From: SM1-73 sp964588305
GTDB lineage: Bacteria; Zixibacteria; MSB-5A5; SM1-73
Assembly: GCA_964588305.1 (NCBI GenBank)
Contig: CAZPOP010000013.1
Location: 1-64,000, forward strand
Direction: 5' to 3'
DNA length: 64,000 nucleotides
This document shows, one piece after another, positions 54,131 through 63,463 of this stretch (position 1 is its first letter; the number at the start of each line of letters is the position of its first letter). Below the pieces are notes generated by a model. That model did not search any database, was not told the origin of the DNA, and saw nothing but the letters and a program-made list of their open reading frames with translations. The translations under genes and the position numbers were made by a program.

Positions 54131-54433
54131 CTACCATTTCATAAGATTCAAATCATCTACATTAACGCTTTTTCTGTTCCTGAAGAAACAGATGATAATG
54201 GCCAATCCAACTGCCGCTTCGGCTGCGGCAACTGTCATCACCAGGAATACAAAAACCTGTGCGTCCAATGACCCAAACTCCCGGGAGAAAGCCACCAAAG
54301 CCAGATTCACCCCATTCAGCATCAGCTCGATGGACATGAATATGATCAGGATATTTCGCCTGAGCAAAACTCCCAAGACCCCGATGGTGAAGAGAACAGC
54401 ACTTAATACCAGATATGCAGATAACGGAACCAT
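54131..54433 (-). CDS. nuoK: NADH-quinone oxidoreductase subunit K
   Basis: This 100-residue protein has three membrane helices, with NILIIFMSIELMLNGVNLAL including the conserved membrane Glu residue of NuoK. The frame runs further to a GTG at 54460 inside a palindrome, but the ATG at 54433 (MVPLSAYLVLSAVLF) gives the standard length and start. Confidence 0.93.
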   Translation of the reverse strand: MVPLSAYLVLSAVLFTIGVLGVLLRRNILIIFMSIELMLNGVNLALVAFSREFGSLDAQVFVFLVMTVAAAEAAVGLAIIICFFRNRKSVNVDDLNLMKW

Positions 54434-54455
54434 ATTCTCCCTAGCATTTGCCACC

Positions 54456-54479
54456 AGCACCTAACTTAAGTTAGATGCT
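54456..54479. repeat. Palindrome AGCACCTAACTTAAGTTAGATGCT, copy 2
   Basis: It is a 24-base inverted repeat with one mismatch, matching the perfect 20-base palindrome at 42914-42933. It lies in the nuoJ-nuoK spacer. Confidence 0.8.
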
Positions 54480-54486
54480 CAAGACA

Positions 54487-54993
54487 TCATAGCTTCCTTT
54501 TAGCCATTACTATTGCACCCACAATCGCCACCAGAAGCAGAATCGAAGCAAGCTCAAATGGAAAAAGGTATTTGGTATACAAAAGCTCTGCCAGCTTTTC
54601 CACCCCGGCAGGAACCAGCTTTTCCGTCGTGGCTTCAGGACGTCCAAGAGCCGATAAGCCAACATCTATCGCAGTGGCCAAAAGGATCAAAAACAGAAAG
54701 CCGAATAGGATACCAAAAAATCGTTGCGCCTTTCTTCTCTCAGCTCCGAATTCATCCCTTCTTAGGTTCAAAAGCATGATCACAAATAAAAACAGTACCA
54801 TGATGGCACCAGCATACACGATTATCTGGACCGCAGCCAAAAAAGGCGCATTCAGAGCAAGAAAAAGTATGGCCAAGCTGACCATGGTGGCGATCAAGAA
54901 CAGCGCACTCGCCACCGGATTCCTGTGGCTTATTACCAGGATGGCACAAACCGTCGCCGCGATAGCCATTATGGAAAAAATCACAAATTCCAT
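54487..54993 (-). CDS. nuoJ: NADH-quinone oxidoreductase subunit J
   Basis: This 168-residue membrane subunit has five helices. ALFLIATMVSLAILFLALNA and AAVQIIVYAGAIMVLFLFVI, including the VYAGAIMVLFLF signature, are diagnostic of NuoJ. It sits next to NuoK and NuoA in the proximal membrane arm. Confidence 0.95.
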   Translation of the reverse strand: MEFVIFSIMAIAATVCAILVISHRNPVASALFLIATMVSLAILFLALNAPFLAAVQIIVYAGAIMVLFLFVIMLLNLRRDEFGAERRKAQRFFGILFGFLFLILLATAIDVGLSALGRPEATTEKLVPAGVEKLAELLYTKYLFPFELASILLLVAIVGAIVMAKRKL

Positions 54994-55007
54994 ATTCTCA
55001 TCCTGTC

Positions 55008-55092
55008 TGTCATTCTGAGCCCGAAGGGCGAAGAATCTAAAAACAAATGCTTTGCTTCGCCCGCCACAGCCGTGGTTTCGTTCAGCATGACA
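55008..55092. repeat. Three-way-junction palindrome between nuoI and nuoJ
   Basis: The outer arms TGTCATTCTGA (55008-55018) and TCAGCATGACA (55082-55092) pair with one mismatch. They enclose GCCC-GAA-GGGC (55019-55029) and CCAC-AGCC-GTGG (55064-55075). Strings starting GTCATTCTGAG are widespread dispersed repeats in bacterial metagenomes. Confidence 0.8.
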
Positions 55093-55119
55093 CCCGCTCT
55101 ACTCTATCCCTTTAATCCA

Positions 55120-55551
55120 CTACATCCGTTGACCGTTTTCCAACAACTCCTCTTTTGTATAAATCAGTTTTTCTCTTTTGTCATTGGAAAACTCATACTC
55201 TTTTCCTAGAAAAACCGCCTCCTTGGGACACGCCTCCTGGCAATATCCGCAGAAGATACATCTCAACTCATTGATCTCATACACTTCTGCGTATCTTTCT
55301 CCGAACTCATTCTCAGCCGGCTCCATGTAAATGCATTCGGACGGGCAAGCCGCAGCACAGAGCCCGCAGCAGACGCACTTTTCTGACCCATCTTCATTTC
55401 TCTTCAGGTAGTGCAATCCTCGATAACGGTCGGAGAGAACCAATTTCTTCTCCGGATATCTCACCGTGGTCGGTTTGCTCAAAAGATACTTGAAGGTGAC
55501 GGATAATCCTCTTGGGATCGCCCAAAATATGGTTTTGAAAATTTCGAACAC
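55120..55551 (-). CDS. nuoI: NADH-quinone oxidoreductase subunit I
   Basis: This 143-residue ferredoxin-like subunit carries two [4Fe-4S] motifs, CVCCGLCAAACPSECI and CIFCGYCQEACPKEAV, which are clusters N6a and N6b. The N-terminal segment anchors it to the membrane arm. The first codon of the frame is GTG. Confidence 0.95.
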   Translation of the reverse strand: MFEIFKTIFWAIPRGLSVTFKYLLSKPTTVRYPEKKLVLSDRYRGLHYLKRNEDGSEKCVCCGLCAAACPSECIYMEPAENEFGERYAEVYEINELRCIFCGYCQEACPKEAVFLGKEYEFSNDKREKLIYTKEELLENGQRM

Positions 55552-55586
55552 AACTCTGAACCTTAAACTTTAAACTCTGAACGAAT

Positions 55587-56570
55587 TTATATTATCATCA
55601 CAACACCCGTAACCAATATATTCAACAAGGCCAGAGGCAACAGAACCTTCCAGCCGAAATTCATGAGCTGGTCGTACCTGAATCGCGGGAGCGTTGCTCT
55701 TATCCAGACAAAGAAGAAGAGAAAGGCGCAGACTTTTATCAAGAACCACACCACCGAAGGCAGGAACGGTCCGTGCCATCCACCTAAGAAAAGGGTGGTG
55801 GCCACCGCGCCCACGTTGATCATGCTGCCGTACTCTCCCAAAAAGAACATGGAAAACTTCATCGAAGAATACTCGGTGTAAAACCCTGCCACCAACTCAT
55901 TTTCCGCCTCCGGCAGATCAAACGGCGTCCGGTTGGTCTCCGCTATGGCACACACCAGATACAAAAGGAACCCAAGGGGCTGCCGAAGTATGAACCAGTT
56001 GTAAAACTTATCCTGCGCTCCCACTATGTCTACCAGGCTCAAGGATCCTGTCATCATCAAAACCCCGATCACAGAGAGCGCCAGCGAGACCTCATAGCTT
56101 ATCATCTGGGCGGAGGATCTGAGTCCTCCCAGAAGCGAATACTTGTTATTGGAAGACCAGCCAGCCAAGACAAGCCCGTACACGCCCAGGGAAGTCACCG
56201 CAAAGATGTATAGAATACCCATATTGAAATCGGAGATCACCAGATCGATGCTCTGTCCAAAGATTGTTATCCGGTCTCCGAACGGTATAACCGCCATGAT
56301 TATCAGGGCCGGGATGAAGACCAGAAGCGGCGCCAGATTGTATATGAACTTGCTGACGTGATTTGGCATCAGATCTTCTTTGAACAAAAGTTTTATTCCG
56401 TCGGCAAAAGGCTGCAGGAGCCCGTGAGGCCCGACCCGCATGGGCCCCAGTCTCACCTGAAAATGACCCAAAAGCTTCCGCTCCAGCCAGGTCAGGTAAG
56501 CGATCATGAGAAGAAAAGCCACGAAGACGACCAGAATCTTAATTACCGATATGATGATGAATGCTAACAT
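55587..56570 (-). CDS. nuoH: NADH-quinone oxidoreductase subunit H
   Basis: This 327-residue membrane subunit has eight helices, with AYLTWLERKLLGHFQVRLGP, MRVGPHGLLQPFADGIKLL and AETNRTPFDLPEAENELVAG. These segments form the quinone chamber. The length is standard. Confidence 0.96.
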   Translation of the reverse strand: MLAFIIISVIKILVVFVAFLLMIAYLTWLERKLLGHFQVRLGPMRVGPHGLLQPFADGIKLLFKEDLMPNHVSKFIYNLAPLLVFIPALIIMAVIPFGDRITIFGQSIDLVISDFNMGILYIFAVTSLGVYGLVLAGWSSNNKYSLLGGLRSSAQMISYEVSLALSVIGVLMMTGSLSLVDIVGAQDKFYNWFILRQPLGFLLYLVCAIAETNRTPFDLPEAENELVAGFYTEYSSMKFSMFFLGEYGSMINVGAVATTLFLGGWHGPFLPSVVWFLIKVCAFLFFFVWIRATLPRFRYDQLMNFGWKVLLPLALLNILVTGVVMII

Positions 56571-56629
56571 AGGTTTCTCTTCTGCTCAATCAAAGAGTAA
56601 GCACTAAGATTCTCAACCTTTTTCCCAAA

Positions 56630-58879
56630 TTACAGATCTGCCTTCCGAAGTTCCCATCGAATTCCAACGTCACCAATCTTCTCGAAGGTCATGCTTTTGT
56701 AAAGGGGTGAAACGCCGGCTATCTCATCGAAGATATCTTCAGCTGAAGGGTAGGCAAATTCATAGCCCATAAGCTGTGCCAGAAGACAGAGGATCTCCCA
56801 GTCAACCTTGGAATTTCCCAAAGGATCAAATGCCTTTTTCAACCTCTGCACTCTTCTTTCCGCATTGGTAAAGGTTCCGTCCTTTTCGGCAAAGGATGCT
56901 CCCGGCAGAACCACATCCGCCAGTCGGGCCGTCTCGGTCATCGAAATGCCTTGCACCACCAGAAAATCGACCTTCCTTAAGGCAGACTCCGCGTAATCTC
57001 TGTCCGGGTACTTCGCCAAAGGATCTTCCCCCATTATGTAAAGAGCCTTTATTCTGTTTTCATGACTTTCTCTTAACATATGGTTGAAATCCAGTCCCGG
57101 TTTGTCCGGCAGTTTGACCTTCCAGACCTCCTCAATTTTCCTTCTCCCGGATTCATCCGAAATATGGACAAATCCAGGCAATCTGTCGGGCAGGAGACCG
57201 CAATCTAGGGCGCCCTGAGAATTGCAATCCTGCCACAAAAGACTAACTCCACAACCCTCTTTTCCCCAATGGCCGGTTAGAAGAATCAGACTACAAAGAG
57301 AATCAATGATCTCCTTGTTTTGAGGATGAGAAATGATTTCTTTGCCCAACAAAACGATAGCGCTTTCTGCCCTGGCAAGAGAATTCGCCAGGCTCTTCAC
57401 CTTGCCCGGAGAAATTCCGGTCATCCGAGAAACTTTGTCCACATCATATGACGATACCGATTTCCTCAACACATCGAACTTCTCTTGGGAAGCTCTGATC
57501 TGATTCGAATCCACAAGACCTTGTTCTATGGTCTCTCTTGCCAAACCGTTCAGTAAGGCTGCCTCCGTTCCCTTCCTGTAAATCACCTCATCTTTAGCGA
57601 ATCTGCTCAGTCTCGTCTTGACCGGATTCACGGAAACCAAAACCTTCCCTTTCCGGACAGATTTCATCACCCTCAGGTTCATTATGGGATGTTCCTTTTC
57701 TAAATCGCAGCCGAAGACCAAAATCAGCTTTGCCTTCTCGATTTCGGAGATGGAATTGGTCATGGTATAGATTCGCCTGGGATCGGAAGGATCGGGGCTG
57801 GGCAATGGATTTTTCGAATCAACTCGATGATCCACGTTGTTGGTGCCCAAAACTACCCTGAAGAATTTTTGGAAAATGTAATTATCCTCGTTGGTTAATC
57901 TAGACGACCCAATTCCGGCGAAAGAATCAGCGCCGAATTTTTCCTTCACGGACCTAAATTTGCCTGCTACCAAATCCAAGGCTTCATCCCAATCACAAGA
58001 AACGAGTTTCCCATTTCTCTTCACCAAGGGACCTGTCAATCTTTCCGGGGCATTCACGAACTCAAATCCGAATCGGCCCTTGTCGCACAAAAACCCCTCG
58101 TCCACTGGATCGTTTCTTCTGGAGCCGATCCGATAGACTCGGTCATCTTTGGTCCACAAGGTTATGTTGCAGCCATCTGCGCAATGAGGGCAGATGCTCG
58201 GGGTTTTCTCCGTCTGCCAGACTCTGGTCTTATATCTGAAAGACTTGGAGGTCAAAGCTCCAACCGGACAAATCTCCACCACGTTTCCGGAATATGGGTT
58301 ATCCACGGGAATCTCAGGCAGCACACCGATCTCCGACTTTGCTCCCCGGCGGAAGGTGCCCAGATCGGTTTCTCCCGCAATCTCTCTTATAAAGCGAACA
58401 CACTTTCTGCACAAAATGCAGCGATTCATGTTTCTTATTATCTGGCGGCCGACGGCAAGATCATCGAACTTGGATTTGGGATCCGCGGTGAATCTTCTTT
58501 TCTCCTCGGCAAATCTGTTTTTATCCGAACCATACTTGAAAACGAAATTCTGAAGGTCGCACTCTCCTCCCTTGTCACAGGTAGGACAATCCAGCGGGTG
58601 ATTGATCAACAAAAACTCCAGCACTCCCTTTCTTGCCTTGATCACAGCGGGGGTATCGGTTTTAACCACCATTCCCTCAGAGACAGCGGTGGCACAGGCA
58701 ATCTGCAGCTTAGGCATCTTTTCCACCTCCACCAGACACATCCGGCAAGCTCCTACCGGCTCCAGTTTGTCGTGCCAGCAAAAAGTAGGAATCTCGATTC
58801 CCACCTTCTCAGCCGCCTTGAGGATTGTGGTTCCCTCCTCGACCGTTACCTTTTTTCCATCTATGGTTAGGTTTACCAT
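56630..58879 (-). CDS. nuoG: NADH-quinone oxidoreductase subunit G
   Basis: This 749-residue subunit has an N-terminal [2Fe-2S] domain (CWHDKLEPVGACRMCLVEV), the His/Cys cluster region (CPTCDKGGECDLQ) and 4Fe-4S clusters (CILCRKCVRFIREIAGETDL, CPVGALTSK). A molybdopterin-oxidoreductase-like domain begins CPHCADGCNI, which keeps the ligands of the extra N7 cluster. It carries electrons from NuoF toward NuoI. Confidence 0.95.
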   Translation of the reverse strand: MVNLTIDGKKVTVEEGTTILKAAEKVGIEIPTFCWHDKLEPVGACRMCLVEVEKMPKLQIACATAVSEGMVVKTDTPAVIKARKGVLEFLLINHPLDCPTCDKGGECDLQNFVFKYGSDKNRFAEEKRRFTADPKSKFDDLAVGRQIIRNMNRCILCRKCVRFIREIAGETDLGTFRRGAKSEIGVLPEIPVDNPYSGNVVEICPVGALTSKSFRYKTRVWQTEKTPSICPHCADGCNITLWTKDDRVYRIGSRRNDPVDEGFLCDKGRFGFEFVNAPERLTGPLVKRNGKLVSCDWDEALDLVAGKFRSVKEKFGADSFAGIGSSRLTNEDNYIFQKFFRVVLGTNNVDHRVDSKNPLPSPDPSDPRRIYTMTNSISEIEKAKLILVFGCDLEKEHPIMNLRVMKSVRKGKVLVSVNPVKTRLSRFAKDEVIYRKGTEAALLNGLARETIEQGLVDSNQIRASQEKFDVLRKSVSSYDVDKVSRMTGISPGKVKSLANSLARAESAIVLLGKEIISHPQNKEIIDSLCSLILLTGHWGKEGCGVSLLWQDCNSQGALDCGLLPDRLPGFVHISDESGRRKIEEVWKVKLPDKPGLDFNHMLRESHENRIKALYIMGEDPLAKYPDRDYAESALRKVDFLVVQGISMTETARLADVVLPGASFAEKDGTFTNAERRVQRLKKAFDPLGNSKVDWEILCLLAQLMGYEFAYPSAEDIFDEIAGVSPLYKSMTFEKIGDVGIRWELRKADL

Positions 58880-58896
58880 ACTCGTTTAATCCGTTC

Positions 58897-58913
58897 TCCC
58901 GCCAAAGGCGGGA
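58897..58913. repeat. TCCCGCC hairpin between nuoF and nuoG
   Basis: TCCCGCC (58897-58903), AAA, GGCGGGA (58907-58913) is followed by AGGATGAATCCGT, a string also present near 24632. It is also related to one arm of the element at 9715. Confidence 0.75.
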
Positions 58914-58946
58914 TCAGGATGAATCCGTTCCATCCGTTGACCGATT

Positions 58947-60227
58947 CTAAAGAAACCTTGCCCCCAAATCCACCATGCATTTCTTGTTTTCTATGTGATA
59001 CTCATATTCATCTCTAAACTTCTCGATGGTGCTCATGATGGGAACCACCGCCGCATCCCCCATCGGACATACCGTTTTGCCGGCTATATTGGTGCATACG
59101 TCCAACAGAAGATCGATATCCTCTTCCCTTCCCCTCCCATTCTCAATCCTTTCCATAATCATCCTGATCCATCTGGTTCCTTCCCTACAGGGGACACATT
59201 TGCCGCATGACTCATGTTCATAGAATTTGGACAATCGGTAAGCCACCTTGACCATGCAGGTGGTCTCATCCATTACGATCACGGCCCCCGATCCCAAAAG
59301 CGACCCGGCTTCGAACAGGGATTCAAAATCCATCTTAACGTCCAATGACTGCGAGGTCAAAACAGGTGTGGAAACTCCTCCCGGAATGATTGCTTTTAAG
59401 TCTCGATCATCTTTCATCCCGCCACCGTGATCGTAAATCAGCTCTCTTAGAGGAGTTCCCATGGGAAGCTCATAGTTGCCAGGTTTATTCACATGACCGG
59501 ATAAGGAGAATATCTTCGTGCCGGTGCTTTTGGGCATGCCGATCTTGGCATACCAGTCCGCTCCGTTTAAGACAATATGAGGGACGTTCGATAACGTCTC
59601 CACGTTGTTGATCACTGTGGGATTCTTGTATACTCCCACCGAAGCAGGAAAAGGCGGCTTCAATCTGGGATTTCCCCTGTTTCCCTCTACCGATTCCATC
59701 AAGGAGGTCTCCTCTCCGCAGATGTACGCTCCCCCACCTCGGTACACGTCCAAATCCAGATCAAAACCCGATCCCAAAATATTCTTCCCTAAATATCCTT
59801 TTTGATAAGCCTCGTCTATAGCACTCTGTAATCTTTCCGCCCCGAAGGCAAACTCGCCGCGGATGTAGATGAAAGCTCGATGTGCTCCGATGGCATAGGA
59901 TGATATGATTATCCCTTCGATGAGCTGGTGCGGGTCTTTCTCAATCAGCCAGCGATCCTTAAAAGTTCCCGGCTCACCTTCATCTGCATTGCACAAAAGG
60001 AATCTGGGCTTGGGTGAATCTTTGGGCACGAAGCTCCATTTTAGACCCGCAGGAAATCCGGCTCCCCCCCTTCCCCTCAAGCCCGATTTTTTCACCATCT
60101 CAATCAACTCGTCCGGCGAATACTCTTTCAATGCTTTGGGCAAAGCACGGTAGCCACCGTTTGTGATGTAGGTGTCAATCTTATATTGGTCGGGAACATC
60201 TATGTTTCTAAAGAGAATCTTTTCCAT
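58947..60227 (-). CDS. nuoF: NADH-quinone oxidoreductase subunit F
   Basis: This protein of about 426 residues binds FMN, NADH and a [4Fe-4S] cluster: GLRGRGGAGFPAGLKWSF, YICGEETSLMESVEGNRGNP and the cluster ligands ESCGKCVPCREGT. It oxidises NADH. The frame extends 20 codons upstream into a palindrome (MSPPEGG..), but the ATG at 60227 (MEKILFRN) matches the family. Confidence 0.96.
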   Translation of the reverse strand: MEKILFRNIDVPDQYKIDTYITNGGYRALPKALKEYSPDELIEMVKKSGLRGRGGAGFPAGLKWSFVPKDSPKPRFLLCNADEGEPGTFKDRWLIEKDPHQLIEGIIISSYAIGAHRAFIYIRGEFAFGAERLQSAIDEAYQKGYLGKNILGSGFDLDLDVYRGGGAYICGEETSLMESVEGNRGNPRLKPPFPASVGVYKNPTVINNVETLSNVPHIVLNGADWYAKIGMPKSTGTKIFSLSGHVNKPGNYELPMGTPLRELIYDHGGGMKDDRDLKAIIPGGVSTPVLTSQSLDVKMDFESLFEAGSLLGSGAVIVMDETTCMVKVAYRLSKFYEHESCGKCVPCREGTRWIRMIMERIENGRGREEDIDLLLDVCTNIAGKTVCPMGDAAVVPIMSTIEKFRDEYEYHIENKKCMVDLGARFL

Positions 60228-60258
60228 CAGTTTCTCGTTGATGCTCAAAAACGAAAGA

Positions 60259-60342
60259 CTGGAGTGTCCACCTTCAGGTGGACTCAAAGAATCCTGTAAT
60301 ATCCCAAGCTTTTGCAGGTCAAGCTGAAGCTTGACACTCCAG
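60259..60342. repeat. Three-way-junction palindrome between nuoE and nuoF
   Basis: The outer arms CTGGAGTGTC (60259-60268) and GACACTCCAG (60333-60342) are perfect. They enclose GTCCACC-TTCA-GGTGGAC (60266-60283) and GTCAAGC-TGAA-GCTTGAC (60318-60335). It ends one base before the nuoE stop codon. Confidence 0.9.
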
Positions 60343-60343
60343 A

Positions 60344-60817
60344 TTATTTACCTTTCTTCAAATCCTTCAAAATCTGATCGACTTTCGCTTTGGTCAAATT
60401 CTCGTAATAGGTCTGGTTCACCTGCATCACCGGAGCGCTACCGCACGAGCCCAGACACTCCACCGTGGAGAGGGTGAACAACCCATCCGGCGTCGTCTCC
60501 CCGGCTTTTATCTTTAAACTGTCTTCCAGATAGTCGACCAATTGGTCCGCACCTAACAAGCTGCAGGACAGATTGGTGCACACCTGAATATGATATTTCC
60601 CCACCCCCTCCCTGGGGAAATAGGTATAGAAGGAGACCGTTTCGGAAACCTCCATCTCACTTAGTTCCAGCAAACCGGCAATCTGCCTTAAGATATCCTG
60701 ATTGTAGTATCCTACTTCGTTCAGAACCACGTGCATCGCCGGCAAAATGGCCGTCTTCTTTTCCGGATATCGATCCCTAAGCTCAGCTATTTTCTTTTGT
60801 GTCGTCTCCGAGAGCAT
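60344..60817 (-). CDS. nuoE: NADH-quinone oxidoreductase subunit E
   Basis: This 157-residue thioredoxin-fold subunit has the [2Fe-2S] ligands in CTNLSCSLLGA and CLGSCGSAPVM, and SETVSFYTYFPREGVGKYHI is typical of NuoE. It works with NuoF at the NADH site. Confidence 0.95.
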   Translation of the reverse strand: MLSETTQKKIAELRDRYPEKKTAILPAMHVVLNEVGYYNQDILRQIAGLLELSEMEVSETVSFYTYFPREGVGKYHIQVCTNLSCSLLGADQLVDYLEDSLKIKAGETTPDGLFTLSTVECLGSCGSAPVMQVNQTYYENLTKAKVDQILKDLKKGK

Positions 60818-60872
60818 CTTTTGAACCTTCGAACTTTCGAACCTTTGAACTTTCTAACCTTCGAACTAAATC

Positions 60873-62093
60873 CTACCTATCAATCTCTCCTAACACGATG
60901 TCTATGCTTCCGATCACGGCCACCACGTCCGCAATTAACCTTCCTTCGATCATCTTGGTCAATGCGCTCAGATTGACGAAACATGGTGGTCTGACCTTCA
61001 CCCGGTAGGGTTTGTTTGTCCCATCCGAGACTATATAGTATCCCAGTTCACCTTTGGGCGATTCTATGGAATGATAAACCTCTCCTTTTGGTGGACAGAA
61101 ACCCTCCACCACCAATTTGAATTGAAAGATCAGTGCCTCGATGTTTGACAGCACCTCCTCTTTAGGAGGAAGCACCACACCCGGAACCCTTTCGACGAAA
61201 TCGCCTTCGGGAATCCCGTCCAGAGCCTGCCGGACTATCCGTAGGCTTTGTCTCATCTCCTCTACGCGCACCAAATACCTGTCATAAACGTCTCCGTTTT
61301 TCCGGGTGGGTATGTCGAATGCGAATTCATCATAACCGGAATACGGATTCGATTTTCTGATATCCCACTCAACCCCGCACGCCCTTAATATTGGGCCAGA
61401 GACCCCTGAATCGATGGCGTCTTTGGCAGAAATCGCTCCCACTCCCACGGTTCGATTGAGCCAGATTCTGTTTTTGGTCAGAAGATTCTCATAATCGTTG
61501 ATCTTGTCAGGAAAAGTCTTTAGGACTTCCCTCACTCTTGAGTCAAACCCCTCTGGGATATCCTTTGCCAGTCCCCCGACCCTAAAATATGAAGTCATCA
61601 TCCTCTGCCCGGAGACCAATTCAAATATGTCCAGGAGTGCTTCCCTTTCCCTGAACGCGTACAGAAGCACGCTCATCGCCCCGATATCGTGCGCGTGCGA
61701 TCCAACCCAGACCAGGTGGCTGGCTATTCGGGTCAGCTCGGTTAGGATCACCCTGATAAACTGGGCTTTGGGAGGAACCTGAATGTCCAAAAGCTTCTCC
61801 ACCGCCAGAAGGTAGGCTAGATTGTTGGAAAGCGAAGCCACGTAATCCATCCTGTCGGTCAAGGGGATTACCTGGTTATAGGTCTTGCTCTCCATGGTCT
61901 TCTCAATTCCGGTGTGCAAATAGCCGATATCAGGTGTGGCCTTCACCACCGTCTCGCCATCCAACTCCAGGACAACCCTTAAGACCCCGTGAGTCGACGG
62001 ATGCTGAGGGCCCATGTTCAAAATCATGGTCTCCGTCTCTGGCTTCTCTATCTTCTTAGGAGTATCAGTTTCAGATTGCATTTTCTCTTCCAT
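60873..62093 (-). CDS. nuoD: NADH-quinone oxidoreductase subunit D
   Basis: This protein of about 406 residues is homologous to the large subunit of NiFe hydrogenases: MGPQHPSTHGVLRVVLELDG, YLHTGIEKTMESKTYNQVIP and the C-terminal GSIDIVLGEIDR. It contributes the quinone site with NuoB. The ATG at 62093 is preferred to the upstream TTG (62108). Confidence 0.95.
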   Translation of the reverse strand: MEEKMQSETDTPKKIEKPETETMILNMGPQHPSTHGVLRVVLELDGETVVKATPDIGYLHTGIEKTMESKTYNQVIPLTDRMDYVASLSNNLAYLLAVEKLLDIQVPPKAQFIRVILTELTRIASHLVWVGSHAHDIGAMSVLLYAFREREALLDIFELVSGQRMMTSYFRVGGLAKDIPEGFDSRVREVLKTFPDKINDYENLLTKNRIWLNRTVGVGAISAKDAIDSGVSGPILRACGVEWDIRKSNPYSGYDEFAFDIPTRKNGDVYDRYLVRVEEMRQSLRIVRQALDGIPEGDFVERVPGVVLPPKEEVLSNIEALIFQFKLVVEGFCPPKGEVYHSIESPKGELGYYIVSDGTNKPYRVKVRPPCFVNLSALTKMIEGRLIADVVAVIGSIDIVLGEIDR

Positions 62094-62170
62094 GCCAACC
62101 TTCACCAAAACATGAAGGCTTGGCTGAGCGACTTTTTTGACCTATCACCTTTCACCTAAAACCTTTAACC

Positions 62171-62671
62171 TTATTTTACCGTCCGGGGTGGTCTGTCTTT
62201 GTTATAATTGAACATCACCTCTTCTTTGGTCAGAGGAAAATCCTTTCTCAAAGGATGCCCTTCCCAATCTTCGGACATCAGGATTCTTCTTAAGTCGGGA
62301 TGCCCGTCGAATTTTATTCCAAACATGTCGAATACTTCCCTTTCGTGCCAGTTGGCAGTGCCCCATACAGGCGTCACCGAAGGGACGTTCTCACCATCAT
62401 CGACTCTGACCTTAAATCTGACCCGATGATTCTTGGAGATAGAATAGAGGTTGTAGACTACGTCGAATCTGGGCTTTCTTTCCGGATAATCTACTCCGCA
62501 AAGATCGGAAAGGAAGTTAAAACGGAGTTCAGGATCGTCTCTCAGGAATTGGCATATCGGGACGATGTCGTCTTTTCTCACAACAATGGTGAGTTCGTGC
62601 CTGAACTCCCCCACTTCCACGATTGAGTCAGTAAATTTCTCTTTTAAGTTCTTTAAGATTATCTCATTCAT
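62171..62671 (-). CDS. nuoC: NADH-quinone oxidoreductase subunit C
   Basis: This 166-residue subunit has LCGVDYPERKPRFDVVYNLY, WHEREVFDMFGIKFDGHPDL and EDWEGHPLRKDFPL, all diagnostic of NuoC. It is a separate gene from nuoD, not fused as in E. coli. Confidence 0.95.
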   Translation of the reverse strand: MNEIILKNLKEKFTDSIVEVGEFRHELTIVVRKDDIVPICQFLRDDPELRFNFLSDLCGVDYPERKPRFDVVYNLYSISKNHRVRFKVRVDDGENVPSVTPVWGTANWHEREVFDMFGIKFDGHPDLRRILMSEDWEGHPLRKDFPLTKEEVMFNYNKDRPPRTVK

Positions 62672-62745
62672 TCCAAATCCACAGATTCGAAATCAGGTTT
62701 TTCTCCAAAAGAGTTGCCTTCGGTATAGGCGGATCTGCTTCAGAG

Positions 62746-62801
62746 AACTCACCCCTTTCATTCCCCCTCTCTTAATAAGAGAGGGGGATAGGGGGTGAGT
62801 T
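62746..62801. repeat. Long hairpin between nuoB and nuoC
   Basis: Outer arms AACTCACCCC (62746-62755) and GGGGTGAGTT (62792-62801), with inner arms CCCCCTCTCTTA (62763-62774) and TAAGAGAGGGGG (62776-62787), make one long stem with a bulge. This is a single hairpin rather than a three-way junction. It would be in the nuo mRNA. Confidence 0.85.
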
Positions 62802-62892
62802 TTCAGGATGTCATGCCACTCAAGTTAGAAAGACACCTCCTCTTATCACCGTATCAGAGATTACGACAACTAAATTGGAGAAGAACCAAAAA

Positions 62893-63378
62893 TCATAGGT
62901 CTTTTTTCTTTTTAAGCGATTCCTTCTCGATCTTCTTGTGCAATTTCATTATGCCCTCAATCAGCTGTTCCGGACGAGGGGGGCAGCCCGGAATGTAAAT
63001 GTCTACCGGCACGATCTTGTCCACGCCCTGTACAATGGCATAATTGTTAAATACGCCCCCGGTGGAGGCGCATGCGCCCATGGCGATCACCCATTTGGGC
63101 TCCGGCATTTGCTCATAAAGCCGCCTTACGGTGGGAGCCATCTTGGTGGACACCCTGCCGGCCACGATCATAAGATCAGCCTGTCTGGGTGATGCTCTGG
63201 TTACCTCCATGCCAAACCTGGCCAGATCGAACCGGGAGGCAAAAGCGCAGATCATCTCGATGGCACAGCAGGCCAAACCGAATCCCAAAGGCCAGACCGA
63301 CGATTTTCTGGCCCAGTTGACCGCCTTTTCCAAAGTGGTAAAAAGGATTCCGTTGCCTAAATGTTCCTCTAACCCCAT
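62893..63378 (-). CDS. nuoB: NADH-quinone oxidoreductase subunit B
   Basis: This 161-residue subunit holds the N2 [4Fe-4S] cluster: GLACCAIEMI, MGACASTGGVF and IPGCPPRPEQLIEGI. It passes electrons to quinone. A basic tail (KKIEKESLKKKKDL) ends the protein. Confidence 0.96.
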   Translation of the reverse strand: MGLEEHLGNGILFTTLEKAVNWARKSSVWPLGFGLACCAIEMICAFASRFDLARFGMEVTRASPRQADLMIVAGRVSTKMAPTVRRLYEQMPEPKWVIAMGACASTGGVFNNYAIVQGVDKIVPVDIYIPGCPPRPEQLIEGIMKLHKKIEKESLKKKKDL

Positions 63379-63463
63379 TTACATCCTATCCCCAAAAGAT
63401 TCTGTTTTCTCTTTTCTGTTTTCTCTTTTCTGTTTTCTCTTTGCTCTTTACTCTCTACTCTAT

